64,000 nt of DNA from Linnemannia elongata. Its lineage: Eukaryota; Mortierellomycota; Mortierellomycetes; Mortierellales; Mortierellaceae. The position numbers and the translations under genes are program-made. Positions 33,227-45,871 of this stretch are shown in pieces. The notes under the pieces were generated by a model, which saw only the letters and a program-made list of their open reading frames with translations, did no database searches and was not told the DNA's origin. The DNA lies in the NCBI GenBank assembly GCA_036320915.1, contig JAXBDG010000005.1, positions 1,488,001-1,552,000 of the forward strand, in the 5' to 3' direction. Within the stretch, counting starts at the first letter, position 1. Each line of letters begins with the position of its first letter.

Positions 33227-35820
33227 ACGAACAATACTTGTTTAGTGCAGGATTTTCCACAGCGACTTTCTCACCAACAACAAAACACCAGCATCATCAT
33301 CATCCTTTCCTTTCAACAATATCCAACTCCTCCGACCCATAGAGATTCATGATGCGAAAGAGATTTCAAACCGTTGGTAGTGGTCTCCACTGTATGATAC
33401 CCAACGCTCTTTAGCAAAAAAAACCACCTTCCTGTACCTGTTAGTTTTTTGTCAACATAGACACCCTTCCACACATTAATATCCAACCCAATCCAAGCTT
33501 CGAAAGAGAAGCATTGAAGTACATTAAAAACAATAAAAAACTTCAAAAACAGCTACGCTTCTTCCTTTTGGGCGCTTCTTTTTTCGAACCTTGCTTTGGA
33601 ACTTTTCTTCTTTTTGTCTTGAAACAAAATGAGACGGTTCTTCGAGGGATGGACGAGGCGGAGGGGATCGTTACGATGTGTGTTAGGTGTGACGAATGCG
33701 ACCATGGGCACCTGATCGTTTCTTGCTATTTCCGGGTGTTTTGTACCATTGCTGTCGGGAACGAACTATTGCTATATCCAAGTGTATTGTTTTTAGTGCC
33801 ATTCGAGCCATTGCACCCCCCTATTGTGAAAATAGTGTCCTTTCTATTATTACCCTTTCTTGCCCTTATCGTGTCCTGTCGTGTGAGGATACTCCAAGCA
33901 AGCAATACAGGCTGAAAGAACCTTGACAACAAAAAGGCGCGAATGGTGCTCCCGTACCTTGTTGTTGTTCCTTGAAACAAAAAACTGCAAAAATAGCTGA
34001 AAAATGACCGAGGGGGTGACAGGGAAATAAGGGAAAGGCGGCGGTTACGAGGGCATGTGCAATGCACAGGCAGGCTTATTGAAGTTGTTTTAGCACAACA
34101 TCCCCTTACACCCCTTCGCGATGAGCCATTGATTCATGTTCATCATTCCGTCATTCCCCCATTCTCTCTTGTTATTCGTGCCGCTTTGGCTGCGATCAAC
34201 TCCCGACGAGGAGGACTCATTAGAAAGAAAAAAAAGGTGATGAGGGATTCTGTTTTGTTTTGTTCATCGTTTCAACTCCATTGAAGCACCCAGACGCGAT
34301 TAGGCAACAGGCTAGTCAGTGAGACTCCAGATTTTTTTCGTGATTGATCCATCCCAGGCGTGTTACCCGAGTCTGTTTTGGTCACTTATGATGATGGACT
34401 GATGATACCCGACAATGATGATGAATGATTTTGAAACAGACTCATTTTGCACGAACCCAGGTCAAGGGAAAGGATACCGTGTACATTGTATATGTGATGT
34501 ATATGTGATTTCGTGAATATATATATATACATATATTCGTGTTCGATGGTCAGTCAGTAGCCGCGTTGTGTCAGACGCAGGGTTGATTTAATTGTTCGCA
34601 CGATACTTACATGGATGAACCCTTTCTCTCCTTCTTTCCTTTTCCTTTACTTCGTCCTCTTCCTTCACAGGATAATTAACTCCCTTTCTGACAAACCTCA
34701 ACTCCTCCTTGCTTTCCTTCCTTGCCTTCCTTCCTTCGCCCCCGCATAAACGTTGGCCGGCCACCCTTTCCCCCTTCTTTTCGAACGGACATGCAAATCT
34801 GCATTTTTTTCATTATCAGTCGTTTCGAAAGGGTACCTTTCTTATCCCCGACTCGCTATCTCCCCTCCCCACCCCCTTAGCGGACAACCAAAAAAGAAAA
34901 TGCGACAAACGAGCCCCAAGGAAGACTACGCAACCAGCCAACCCCTCGTCGCCGTTGTCGTTGCCTTCCATTCTATTTTTTTTTCTCCATGGGATCTAGA
35001 TGTCATGCGAGTATTGTTTTTTTTGTTGGTCGGTCGGGGGGTGAGCACTTGCTTTCATTTTTGTTTCATGGCATGGGAATGGAGTGAGCCAGTTGTAAAA
35101 GGTACATGAGTGTGATGCTTTTGTGCGCATAGAGTGTGTATGTTGCGCGATGCGTTGTGTCTTTGGCCGATGAATGTTGCTTATCGTTGTATCTCTTCAT
35201 GCTCCCCCACCTTTGTCCCTGTCCCTGTCCTTGTTACCCCACGCTTCCCTTCGTTCGCCCTATTTTTTTTTTCAGCCACTCGCAGTGATTCCGTGCCATG
35301 CACTCATCATGGCCGTTTTGTCTCCGGAAAATGCGGACCGAAAGATGAAGAGTAGGCTAATTTCAACATACAGTTAGAGTCCCTGGAAAAGAACTATGAT
35401 TTCAACAAAAAAAAAAGGGGGGGGGGGGGGGGGGGGAAGAGGGGGAGGACGGACAGTTCGTCAGCTTCGCTACTTCCTTGCTTTTTGCAAACTGCAGCTT
35501 CGCTACCCAAAGCTACTTCTACTGCTACCATTGCTTCTCTGTTGTGAAAGATTACCCAACGGTTTTTGTCGGATTCATATTTCAATTGGTCCTGAAATCA
35601 ACAAGAACAACAACAGCAAGACCGATCCATGTTCTACAACAATAATCCCTCTTTGCTTCTTCGTTCGGATCGTTCACTTTTCGAGTACATTAAGACAGCG
35701 CAGTATGTAGTAGTAATAATAATAGTTGTATTTACAGACTTGCGTGTGCTTGTGTGTGGGGTAATGAACTAGCGCTAGTGTAATAATGGACACGAGTTGT
35801 AAAGGAAGGAAAGTGTGTTT
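33227..35820. other. Intergenic between convergent genes
   Basis: Holds an AT-rich segment with TA repeats around 34485-34545, a G20 run at 35417-35436 and CT-rich stretches near 34620-34740. A 133-codon frame at 33514-33915 was examined and not accepted. Nothing else is recognised. Confidence 0.5.
35417..35436. repeat. G20 homopolymer after an A run
   Basis: Twenty G directly follow ten A in a convergent intergenic region. Together with 5382-5398 it is one of only two long G runs, whereas A/T runs are common. Confidence 0.85.
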
Positions 35821-37784
35821 TTACATATAATCAGAGCGAGGGGCAACACCCTTCTCGGCCATAATCTCCTCAATGGAGCGAGCTCGTGTCTCGGGGATAA
35901 AGAACCAGGTGTAGAAGAAGCCAAAGGCAGTGAAGGCGGCAAAGAGGATGAAGGTGCCGTTACCGAGACCCTTGTTGAGCGAAGGGAAGACGAGGCCAAT
36001 GATAAAGTTGGTACCCCAGTTAACACCCGTGGCGACGGCCGAGGCTGAGGAAAGGGCATAGGTGGGCAACAACTCGGACAGCAACAACCATGGAATGGGA
36101 CCGAGACCAATGGCGAAGGAGGCTGTGTACAAGAAGACGGCGACGACGACCAGGACACCGACATCGGCGTAGGCACCAATGACCAAGAGGATTGAGGAGA
36201 GCGAGACACCGGCAAAGGAGATCAAGAGGAGAGTGCGACGACCGGTTCTGTCGATCAGGGCGACCGAGGCGAGGGTGGCGAGTAAGTTGCAGCAGGAGAC
36301 ACCGACAGTGATGTACTTGGAGTTACCAGAACCAAAGACGTCGCCCAAGAAAGTGGTCGAGTAGTAGATCAAACCGTTGATACCAGAGGCCTGCTGAAGG
36401 AAATGGATGAGGATTCCGAGGAGCGCGAGACCCCTGCACTCGGAGGTGAAGAGACGGGCGATTGAGTAATTCTTGGAGGTACCGGCGTTGGTTGCGGTGA
36501 CGGCGGCTTCGGGGTCGGCCTTGTACTCCTCGAAGGCAGAGTCCTGGTTGCTAGGGCGAGCAGCGGCAGAAGAACCACGTCCCAAAATCAACTGGACAAT
36601 ATCAGCAAACTCGTGCTCAATGTTGGAGTCGGCGCCACGGAGCTTCTGGAGGGCAACGCGAGCCTCCTCGAGGCGGTTCTGGGAGACGAGGTAACGGGGC
36701 GACTCGACAAGGGAGGGGAGCAAAAACATCTGGATCAAGGCGGGAATACCGTTGATGGCGAGGAGGATGCGCCACTTGGGGGCAGTGCTGAGGCCAAGAC
36801 CGATCAAGTTGGAGATCAAGATACCGACGACAATGAGGAGCTGGTACATGGTTCCCATGGTACCACGGCCCTTGATCGAAGAGATCTCTCCGAGGTAAGT
36901 GGGGGCAACAACACCTCCAAGACCGCAGGCAAAACCGATGATGATACGACCGACAATGAACTGAGCCTGGTGGTAGGTCAAGCCGAGGAGAATGGCGCCG
37001 ACAATGAAGAAGATGTTACTAATGAACATGGTCTTCTTGCGACCAAAGACATTCTGAACAGTTCCTCCAGAGAGACCACCGGCCAAGGCACCAAGACAGA
37101 AGGAGCCAACAGCGAAACCCTGTTTAGATAAAAAAAAATTGCAAAAAAAAGCACACACGGATAAACGTTAACGTTAATATTTGGCAATCAAGATAGGATG
37201 ACCATGAAATCCAAACAATTGTCCGTGGGTTGTGTATGTTGTGTGTGTCATGGAAACGGGAGGGCGAGATTACACAGCTCTTATCCCTCCCAACACTTTT
37301 TTTGTGCGCTCTGTGTAACATGATAAACAATGCGCACATTATGTCTCGGGGGGTGGAGAGAAGAGCGACAAACGGCCAACGAACATAAACAAAGGCATTG
37401 TTGTTGCCCTTGTTATTGTGGGGTGAGGAAACTTGTTCTCCTTCCCTGCCATCGAACTCTTCTCTTTTGCTTCGCTATTCATGCCTCTTTGTTGATACGC
37501 GGAAAAAGATAACAATGCACACCCGTTTTTATTTTTTCTCCCATTCGCTGCACAAAATACCAAGAAGCAATCAATAGACTTACCCAGAGGAGATCAGCAA
37601 ATTCAAAGCACCCAGGGAACCCGCTGTGAGGAGCAGAGGGGTCGCAATGGCCATCTTTGCCACGAATGGCGGTTTCGGGGACGTTGGGCGAACCGATAAC
37701 ATAACCAATGGATAATGAGGTCAATGAGGCCATGAGACCACAGTAGACCATGTAGCCTGGAAATCCGACTTCTCGAGAATCCAT
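35821..37784 (-). CDS. MFS sugar transporter (hexose-type sugar porter)
   Basis: Twelve-helix plasma-membrane sugar permease. Exons 37784-37584 and 37119-35821 join in phase 0 to give 499 residues. Sugar-porter signatures are present: FGRKKTMF after helix 2, VGRIIIGFACGLGGVVAPTYLGEI (first half near residue 130), VESPRYLV, HFLQQASGINGLIYYS in helix 7, DRTGRRTLLL in the second half, and FIPETRARSIEEI after helix 12. The N-terminus is short (MDSREVGFPGYMVYCG). The central loop contains a Ser/Ala-rich stretch near residues 270-300. QQ and GIN are the sugar-contacting motif of glucose transporters, so hexose is the likely substrate, but proton coupling cannot be read. The 464-nt intron is AT-rich. 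Confidence 0.93.
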
Positions 37785-40050
37785 GATGAGTTGAGGACGA
37801 CTGTTTTTAAGTGTTCAATGTGGGGGAAGAAGAGTGAAATGTGTGTGAGAGATGAATGAATGCGATTGAAATGTGGAGAATTGGGCAGTCGCGTTCAGAA
37901 TAAATGGTATTAGGATGAGGAAGAGGAATTAAGGGATAGGATAGAGGGAAGGAGGAGGAGGAGGAGGATGTGTGGAGTAAAATATTAAAAAGGTGGAGAT
38001 GAAAGTGGAATAAGGATCGATTGATGAGGAGAAAGAAAAGAAAAAACACAATTGGTGAATCTCAATGGCCTTTTATATGTATGACCATTGGAGGCGATTC
38101 GATCGGAGGAGGAGAGGGTGGTGAAGGACGACTAGCTGAGGGAATGATACAAGGCCGGTTGTTGAGATGCAATTTTTTCTCTCTCGTAGTTTTCACGGCA
38201 CATACCACTAGTAGTACTAAGAAGAGAGGGCCTGAAAAGGGCCACCCGTCCAACTTCGTATTTGAGAGACACCTGTGAAATGACCCATCGGTCGATTCTG
38301 AAGCCAACCGATCTGGCTTTGTTGGCTTGCTGTCTGACTGGCTGTTGCCCTTTGTTTGATACTCAACACTCAGCAAACAAAAGAAAAAAAAAACAAATAA
38401 AACTTGCTCGCTGTACAAGCGATGAATATGTGTTCCTATCCCATGGATCATTTATCATCATCATCGGTCTGTGCTGGTCATTCATGTTCAATAAGAAGTC
38501 GATTGAATAGTCCACACCCGGGTCTGAAACCTGAATAGGTCTCAACGAAAGAGAAAAAAAATATTAGACAGAAGAGAGATGAAGCCAGCTACAGTTCCGG
38601 CAAATGGGCACTCACAGGGGAGGGGAAAGCCCATATCTAGTCTTTATCCCTATCTCTATCTCTGGACACTCTTCTCTCTCCCTTTCTCTCTCTTTTCTTC
38701 TCACATTGTTTTGGCCCAATTGGCTTTCTCTATCTTTTATTATCGTGCGTCACTCCTCAAACTGGGGTTGCAGTCCATTCGTACTACAATTACCTTGTAC
38801 CTCCACTCAATCCCTCCTTGCAGCAGACCATCACCATCTTTCATCAGATGAGGGGGGAAAATATGGGAGACGAAGGCAAGAGAAAGGCGGCATCCCAAAA
38901 ACCGCAATGTATTGCCAACTTGATACCTTTTTGTCCGTGTCTTTCATGTCGGGGTCACCGTACGTAACCCCGCCGCCCTGCCAGTTGACGACTGTACCTG
39001 TTTGAACACTGTCAAACAACTCGGACTATTTTTTTTTCCCTTTCAGACAGCCAGGCATTCCATGGCTTTCAGAGACTTTATTCCCATGGAGAACATTTGC
39101 CTTCCTTAGCCTAAGTAAATCGAGTGTTGCACCTGTGCCGCTTCGGAACTTGAGCTGGCGATTGTATGCTTTTGAGGGTTATGAGTGTATCTGTGTTTGT
39201 GTGTGGTGAGGGAGGTGAGACTTCCCAGGTGTTGTTATTTTTTTCCTCTTGAAGCATGCCGGGTGTCGGTAGAAAAGAGGCGTAGCCAATGAAGGAGAGG
39301 GGGGAAATCGATCTGGGATGTATTGTGTGAGGATCACTTGGTACTTTGAAGGTCCACATTGATATTCCTTTTCGAGACACTTGACCCTCAATTCTGGTTG
39401 GAGCAATGTAGATCCACAAGACCCAGCCAATTCTCTTTCAGGTGAATCCTAGGGGCTAGGGGGTAAAGACAAAGAACGGATATATAGCTTAACAGAGTGT
39501 CCTCCAACCGGGTCTTAACAAGCAAAAGGTTAGAGGAGAGTGCACCGAATGGGGCTGAAAGTCGTTTGATGCATGCATTACTGCATTAGTGGTTAATACG
39601 ATACGTTTGTGTGAATGAAGGTATGCCACAATATGAGCGCCCATTAATTTACGACGTATTTGTTTTATGTCTGTGTGTAAGAGTTTGTGGCCGTGAGAGT
39701 GTAAGGCAAGGGGAAGAGATGGGGTATCTCTGTGCATGGATAGCCGCCGAGAGAACATAAACATATGGAAGCCGCATTTGGTACATTCAGCCGTCCACAC
39801 CCACCGGGCCTTGAATCTATCTCCCACACATCTCGAATGACGTTCTTCGTTCAAAAACGGACACTCCAACCCACACACAGTTGCGGATCGTCTGGATCCG
39901 TCCGGGAAAAATCTCACGAATGCGAATGGTGAGAAAAAGAGACAACCTCAGCACCCAATGGACTGTGCGGTCGTCCTTGGACACCAATTGTTCGTCGACA
40001 GAGCTTGTTCTCTTTCATATTTTGGTACAATAGTCCCATATTGCAATAGA

Positions 40051-40262
40051 CTGTCCTGCCGGTCCACTCTCTTTGCTTCTCGTGGCCTCATGCCCAGTGT
40101 TATTCTCTTTCCTCTTCATAACTTTTCCTCACCTTGTTTCCACATTTCTTATCACACTTGAAGACAATGGCGAAAGTGAGACTGCAAACTTGCTGCCTTG
40201 CTGGTTCACTCTCGTCGCCTCTCAAAGCCTCATGCTCGGTGTGTTGTCTCTATTCTTTTTGG
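40051..40262. repeat. Diverged direct repeat of about 60 bp, 150 bp apart
   Basis: About 40051-40110 and 40194-40258 align by eye at roughly three quarters identity, both containing GGTxCACTCTC and GCCTCATGCxC. Most differences are C/T transitions. In translation both read similarly (STLFASRGLMPSVILF against FTLVASQSLMLGVLSLF). No target duplications or terminal inverted repeats are seen. Confidence 0.4.
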
Positions 40263-40795
40263 ATCCATGTCGCTTTCGAGTACCACTGACCTCATTTACT
40301 TGCACTTACAGTTACAGACCCAGGCGGAAGTGGGACTACAACTAGTAAACCATATAGAGGGGGTCACCGTCTGAACCCCAATCGATTCAGTCCCCAATGC
40401 CACCATCCCTTCAAATCGCGTACGACCATAATCCCACAACTTTACTCTTTTTTGCCGTTCGCCTCTAATTGTGTTGACTGCAACCAATGTCTCTTCCCTT
40501 TTTCTCCCTTTACCCCCAGGAGCCTGCCTCTCTGGCTACTATATCTAAGATTGTGGAACGCACCCCGCACAGCCTAAGATCGACTCATCTGAAAGAAATA
40601 AACATGAAAAATTGATCCTAAGTGTATCTACGACAAACCAATGATCGTATGATCTTTCTATCAGACGCGCCTTTTTTATGGTCGACAATGCCAATTACCT
40701 ATGACGGGAAAAAGATACATCATAGCAAAGGGCTCAGAATTTTTTTAGCATTTTCTTCTTTGAACCCGTTCTTAACACGAACAAAGTTGAGGTTG

Positions 40796-40827
40796 CGTGT
40801 TTGTGTTTGTGTTTGTGTTTGTGTTTA
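40796..40827. repeat. GTTTGT hexamer microsatellite
   Basis: About five tandem copies of GTTTGT in intergenic DNA. Confidence 0.85.
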
Positions 40828-42041
40828 CTTCTGGTCTGACCTTGTTTTGTCAACATGTCATACCCTCCTGGTGCCTTCTTCCTTTCAATCTCGCGTCCGG
40901 CTCCCCACGTCAGGTTGTCAGGAGGGCGTGTATTCTGTAGAAAAGAAGGTGATGTTCACACTTCTTCCCAGCCGAAAGGTAAAATATTGAGTTTGTATGC
41001 TCACGTCCTCATCCTCTTCCTTTTCCTCTTTTCTTTTCGCTCTAACACGAGCATGTAAAAAAAACGTCTTTAAAGGACGAAAAGCACAGGTGGTGCCTTG
41101 ATTCGACGGAAGCCAAAAAAATATATTGGTATGGACTGGGTTGGAGAGTGGTCCATATCCATAAACCACAAACACAAGATGGCCCTGAGATTCCCCTTAT
41201 CCTCCTCGTCCTCCTGCTCCACCTGTGGAAGTACCTTTATCCCCGCGCGTGTGTTTTGTGGAGTAACAAAGATGAGTGTGGGAGAGAGTGGAAGACGCAG
41301 AGAAAGGGCGATGCTTGGCTGCTGCATGCGCACTTTGTTTGTTTGTTGATTGTTTGTTTTTTGGCGATGAGAGGGGGGTGAATGTTCGAGCCCCTAGTTT
41401 GTTTTTAAACACGCTTGTTTTGCAATGCAACTGTACAACAGGGAAGAAGAGATGGGGAGTGGGCTGACAGATTCCTCCTGCAGACACAGGGTGGAGGAAA
41501 GGGGGCACAGTTCATTCCAGGTACCACCAGTGGCCAAGGCTACGAGTAATGCATGAATGGACAAGAACAGCAAAGAGAGTCATAGCGAGAAAGAACGATG
41601 GAGAAAGAAAGTAGAGATGGCACAAGATATGCAGCGATATGAAGAACAGGGAGATGGAGAAAGGAGAAAAAGAACCGCATGCGTCCGTGTTTGTGTGTCC
41701 AGCAGTATGAACAGTAACGAGTAAGTGAAAACAACAACAACAACAACAAAAAAAAAAAAAAAGATCGGGTGGTGCGGGGACGAGCAAAGAGAACTTTTTT
41801 TCCTTTAATTTTTTTATGAGATGTGTGAGATGGGTTGTTGTTGTCTGTTCCTGGCTTTGTTGTCAGATCAGGCCACACGAAATCATTTGCTCGGAAAATG
41901 TCAGGCCATGGTCATTTTGCGAGCTGAGCTGCAGCTGAGCTTTACTACCACCACAGAATACAAAAAAAATTAAATGCTTATGATGCTAGTCCATATCGAA
42001 CAGAACGCCCACACAAGCCATTTATTGTTGTTGTTACTATT

Positions 42042-42043
<2 letters not shown>

Positions 42044-42082
<39 letters not shown>
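42044..42082. repeat. T39 homopolymer
   Basis: Longest homopolymer in the window, 650 bases upstream of the INSIG start codon. Confidence 0.9.
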
Positions 42083-42084
<2 letters not shown>

Positions 42085-42730
42085 GCGGGAGTAGAGTGGT
42101 ACGTCTTTTCTGTCTTGCCCCACGACTCCTTTGATTGAAGCCATCGGTCGCATCGCCCATCGTTGTCGTCTTTGTTTGTTTTTATTTTGACCTTTTTACT
42201 CTTATTTTTCCTTTCTTCTTTCCTTCGCCATCTCTATATATTGGACCCTAATCCCATCATCACTTTTTTCACATTTTCCACCCTATTCCTTTCTTGACAC
42301 TCTACATCCAACTCCACCATCGTCCCCATTCCTTTTCATTCGGGCGAAGCATTGATATTTCCTCTCATCCATCATCCCCCTCCGATATTCAGGAACCAGG
42401 AACGATCACATATAAACTGATCACTTATTGCCACTTTAACCATAAACCGAACACGACTCCACACGACATTCTTTGCAACACCTTTTTGTTAACCGTCTCC
42501 ACACACCACTACTTCTTCCCTTTACCCTCTCCCCTTTATCATTGTCTCTCCCTCCCCCCTTTCACCGTACAATCCTACAATCCGGAAGAAGGGTTTCCTT
42601 TTGTTCATAGTCCAGCACTCCTTTTTCTCCTGTCCAACTATTCATTGTCGCCCCTTTGAACAACAGTCAAAGAAACATCCAATCAGCCAATCAACCAACC
42701 AACCAACTTTGATCTGCCCTTATTTTTCAT

Positions 42731-45173
42731 ATGACGGAAGCCAGGGCATTCGCGGCCATGGTCTCGCCAACCTCGGTCCCTTCTCCTTCGTCTTCTTCCT
42801 CCTGTCCTTCTTCCTCTCGTTCTTCTTCTCGTTCCCCTTCACTATCCTCCACATCCTCCACCTCCGCCCCTCCCTCCCCCTCCTTCTCACCAGCAACAGC
42901 AATAGCATCCATCCCATACACGCCCTCGTCGTCCTCCTCTTCCTCCTCTTCTTCCTCTTCACCCTCACCATCCTCAACCCTCCAGCATTATCTTCCATTC
43001 CTCTCCTTTTTTACCAGCCGATCCTCTGAATACCCCTCTTCCTCTTCGTCCTCAACAATAGCAACAGGCAACCCACGCGCATCTTGTTCCACAAGGACCT
43101 GTCTCTCTTACTGCTGCTCAACACCGTCCTCCTCCGCCTCCAGCCTGCGACTGGACCCCTCTAAGGAGAGCTTGCGATTGTCATTACATTCTGCCACAAC
43201 ATCCAACCTCCGGCCAAAGAACTATTATTCCAAAAGGCAAAGGCACATGCTCAAGCAGTTCAACCATAACAACAGCAATCCCTCACTCACCCAAGTAGCA
43301 ACAAGAGCATCTCATTCCGACAGCGGCAGTGACAAGGACGACCTTATTCCTCAGGACCTGTCTGATCTCTCTCCTACCCTGAGTTACAAATCACTCCACC
43401 ACCGCCGGTCCGCAACAGCCAACAGTGACGACTCAAGTTTAGAAGGAACAGAACCAGCTCTGCTGACTACCACTACAACAACAACCACTACCACAACAAC
43501 AACGACCACCACTACCACAACGACAGCAGCGGCAGCAGGATATATGGCACCCAAGTCAACAAGTTCCTCTGCAGGGGGACCATCAACATCATCATCGTCA
43601 CCAGCATCCACGATACGCTCAAGTCAGGGTCTAACAACAGCAACAACAGCAGCAGGAGCAGTGGTGGGGTCGTCGTTGTCAACAACAACGACAACATCAA
43701 CAACGACAACGTCGTCTCCCTCGTTCGGTCTGGTAGTGGACGGACCCTACTTGTTTGTGTTCGATGTGGCGCTGTCGCTCTACTATCCGATTCGGGCGAT
43801 GATTCTGTTTGTACTCGGCTTTGTATTCTCGTTGGTTATCGACCACCTCCAGACACAGCACCAGCTCGTGCAGTACCCCAGCAACATGCCCCAGCTCTGG
43901 GACACTGCCTCGTGGCTGCCTCCGACCTGCGGAGCCTCAGCCGTGCTCATCGGCACCATTTACCCGCTCGGCGATTATCTCTGGTGGGGCAAGCGCGTCC
44001 AACCCAACGGCCGAGACTGGTCCAGCGTTATGAGGTACCCTTCGTTTTTTATTTCTTGAGAAATGGCATGATGTTGAAAATGCGTGCTATTCCTTGGCAA
44101 AGAATTGATGAGATGCGTATTTTCTTTTATTGACCAAGAGCCCCTCTCTCCTTCTTTTTCTTTTTTTATTTTTCTTATTCGACGTCTATCTTAGGTGCAT
44201 GGGTGGCTTCATTGGGGTCAACTATGCAGCATCCAAGCTGCCGTGGACGAGTAGCATGCAGGTCTCTTGCACACTGGCCCTGATCTCGGCTGCGCTCTGG
44301 TTTTTGTTCGACCGTACTTTCCATGGATTCATGATTTCGTTGACCGTGGCCTCAATGGGAACAACAGTTGCCTACTTTTTAGTCCTCAATGGATGGTATA
44401 GGTATGTTGTCCCCTGTATCACTCACTCTCTGCTCATTCCGTTTTCCTGTGTTTTCTTTCTATTCGTTTTCCTCTTGTTACCTCTCATTTTCGCAACATG
44501 CAGACACAACTGTTCACACGGACCATCCAGAGGTTGTTGTTGGAATCGGTCTTACTTTTGTCCCTCTCTTTCTATTCTCTCCTTCTCCTTGTCTTCGACT
44601 TCCCACTCGTCCGCAACCTTCTTCCCAGCCGGAAGGTTCGAGCTTTTCATATGCCATTTTCCCTCGTTCATCCGTTTTCTTTGTTTGTTTGGTTTGGTTG
44701 GTTTGGTTTTGTTTGTTCCTGAAGGGTTTCGTGTAATCCTTTACATTTTCCTGGTGCTCACAATAATGGGAAAAAATGACAGGAAGAAGGACAACAAAAA
44801 AAAAAAAAGTTTCTCTTTGTACTCCATGCTGATTGGGAAATGAAGGAAAGAAAGAAAGCGAACTAAAATGTCCACCCCCAAACCAAGGCAACAAAAAAAA
44901 AAAAAAAAAAAAGGCCAGTTCCCAACCATCGAACCACCATCGTTATAGAGAAATTGTTATTAACCTTCGCAACCTCATATTTTTTTATTTTTTTTCGGCT
45001 CTATGATTTGTAGCTTTACGAGGGCAGACTTTTTCGGCGTAGGATCATGGATCCCATGTATTCTGTACTCGTCGTCGGTCTGTTTTGGAAGCATTGGACG
45101 CCAATTGGATGTTGTCCCCGAGACTTGGTATCATCATGCTGCCGCTTCTCGCGTCCATCTCAAGTCTGAGTAA
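42731..45173 (+). CDS. INSIG-family sterol-regulatory ER membrane protein with long Ser/Thr-rich N-terminus
   Basis: INSIG proteins sit in the ER membrane and control SCAP-SREBP or HMG-CoA reductase according to sterol level. Exons 42731-44034, 44195-44401 and 45014-45173 join in phase (2, 2) to give about 556 residues. The last 220 or so residues align along human INSIG: ILFVLGFVFSLVIDHLQ, SWLPPTCGASAVLIGTIYPL, DWSSVMRCMGGFIGVNYAAS, ALWFLFDRTFHGF with the conserved Asp, FLVLNGWYSFTRADFFGVGS, WIPCILYSSS and GSIGRQL. The final exon lies beyond a 612-nt intron and is short, yet supplies the last membrane helices. The first 330 residues are Ser/Thr-rich, with poly-Ser blocks and a poly-Thr tract near 43465-43520, and have no counterpart in human INSIG1 (277 residues). 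The 42731 ATG is the first in frame. Confidence 0.9.
43461..43525 (+). repeat. ACN repeat coding poly-threonine in INSIG
   Basis: A run of mixed ACT/ACA/ACC/ACG codons encodes an almost pure threonine tract of about twenty residues. Codon mixing suggests selection on the protein or an old repeat, not recent slippage. Confidence 0.8.
44402..45013 (+). other. Long last intron of INSIG (612 nt)
   Basis: Starts GTATGT directly after TGGTATAG and ends TTTGTAG before CTTTACGAGG. It contains an A20 run (44893-44912) and open frames of up to 74 codons that extend from exon-like sequence but do not resemble INSIG. An upstream AG near 44511 would give a non-homologous tail. Confidence 0.75.
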
Positions 45174-45871
45174 ACCATCCATCAAGTCGCCACAACACAA
45201 AACATAACAAGGACGTGGGAATCCAACGTTGAGAAAAGCGCAATTCAGGATGATACCAGTGGGGGCTAGCAAAATAAAACAAAAAAATACAACAACGGCG
45301 TTTATAATGCACTCGGGAAGCAAGCATGGACAACCCCAACCGACCGTACAGGAAGCAACAAAACTCGCTAAGCTACGACAATTACCAAAAGAAAAAAGTC
45401 ACCTTCACACACACACACACACACAGACGGAGGCATGGGCAAAGGACATATCCTACTCTTGTGCCTCCACAGCATTTTTGTACATTAAAAAGAATATCAT
45501 CACTTTAAACGTGCGCCCTGTGCTCGATGCATGTCCTGTGCTTTGGTCCCCTGGTACCACTACTACCGTCATCATGGTCATGCTCAGGGTCGAGAAGAAG
45601 TGATATGAGGGGGTACAGACGTCATCTAAGGTGATCCCTCTTCCTCCGCTACCTTTGTGCCACCAAATGTACATGACAGAGTCGGTATGGTGACCACAAT
45701 TGTACGTTCCTACATTCAGAATGAGCAACACGACACAAAAAAAAACCAACGTTTCCAAAAAAAAAAAAAAAAAAAACGACACAAAAAACAACGCCACCAA
45801 ATTACACATATAATTGAAGTGGCGAATTGATGCTCATTTTTTAATTAATGTCGAACGACAGAGGTCGTAGT
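45174..45871. other. Intergenic between convergent genes
   Basis: Contains a CA dinucleotide repeat at about 45407-45425 and an A-rich stretch at 45759-45776. No gene is seen; it holds the 3' ends of INSIG and the gene opposite. Confidence 0.55.

Larger units (their letters stand above)
37785..42730. other. Gene-poor 4.9-kb region between the sugar transporter and INSIG
   Basis: 37900-38050 is GA-rich, the pyrimidine-rich leader of the minus-strand transporter gene. 38640-38710 is a CT-rich block with no gene after it. 40050-40260 contains a diverged direct repeat. 40796-40827 is a GTTTGT hexamer repeat. A T39 run lies at 42044-42082. 42180-42720 is CT-rich and is the INSIG leader. Frames of up to 142 codons (for example 39489-39917, minus) lack a start codon or domain. 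Confidence 0.5.

Noticed and set aside
33514..33915. 133-codon plus-strand frame
   Set aside because: Hydrophobic stretches but no domain, AT-rich codons unlike the neighbouring genes, and no leader pattern upstream.
36613..37131. 172-codon plus-strand frame opposite the sugar transporter
   Set aside because: Antisense shadow rich in Glu/Asp/Gly, caused by biased codons of the transporter.
39489..39917. 142-codon minus-strand frame
   Set aside because: No ATG near its 5' end, no domain, and no splice context that would join it to another exon.
44403..44736. Open frames continuing INSIG exon 2 through an upstream acceptor near 44511
   Set aside because: The resulting tails have no INSIG similarity, whereas the acceptor before 45014 restores the conserved FTRADFFGVGSWIPC segment in phase.
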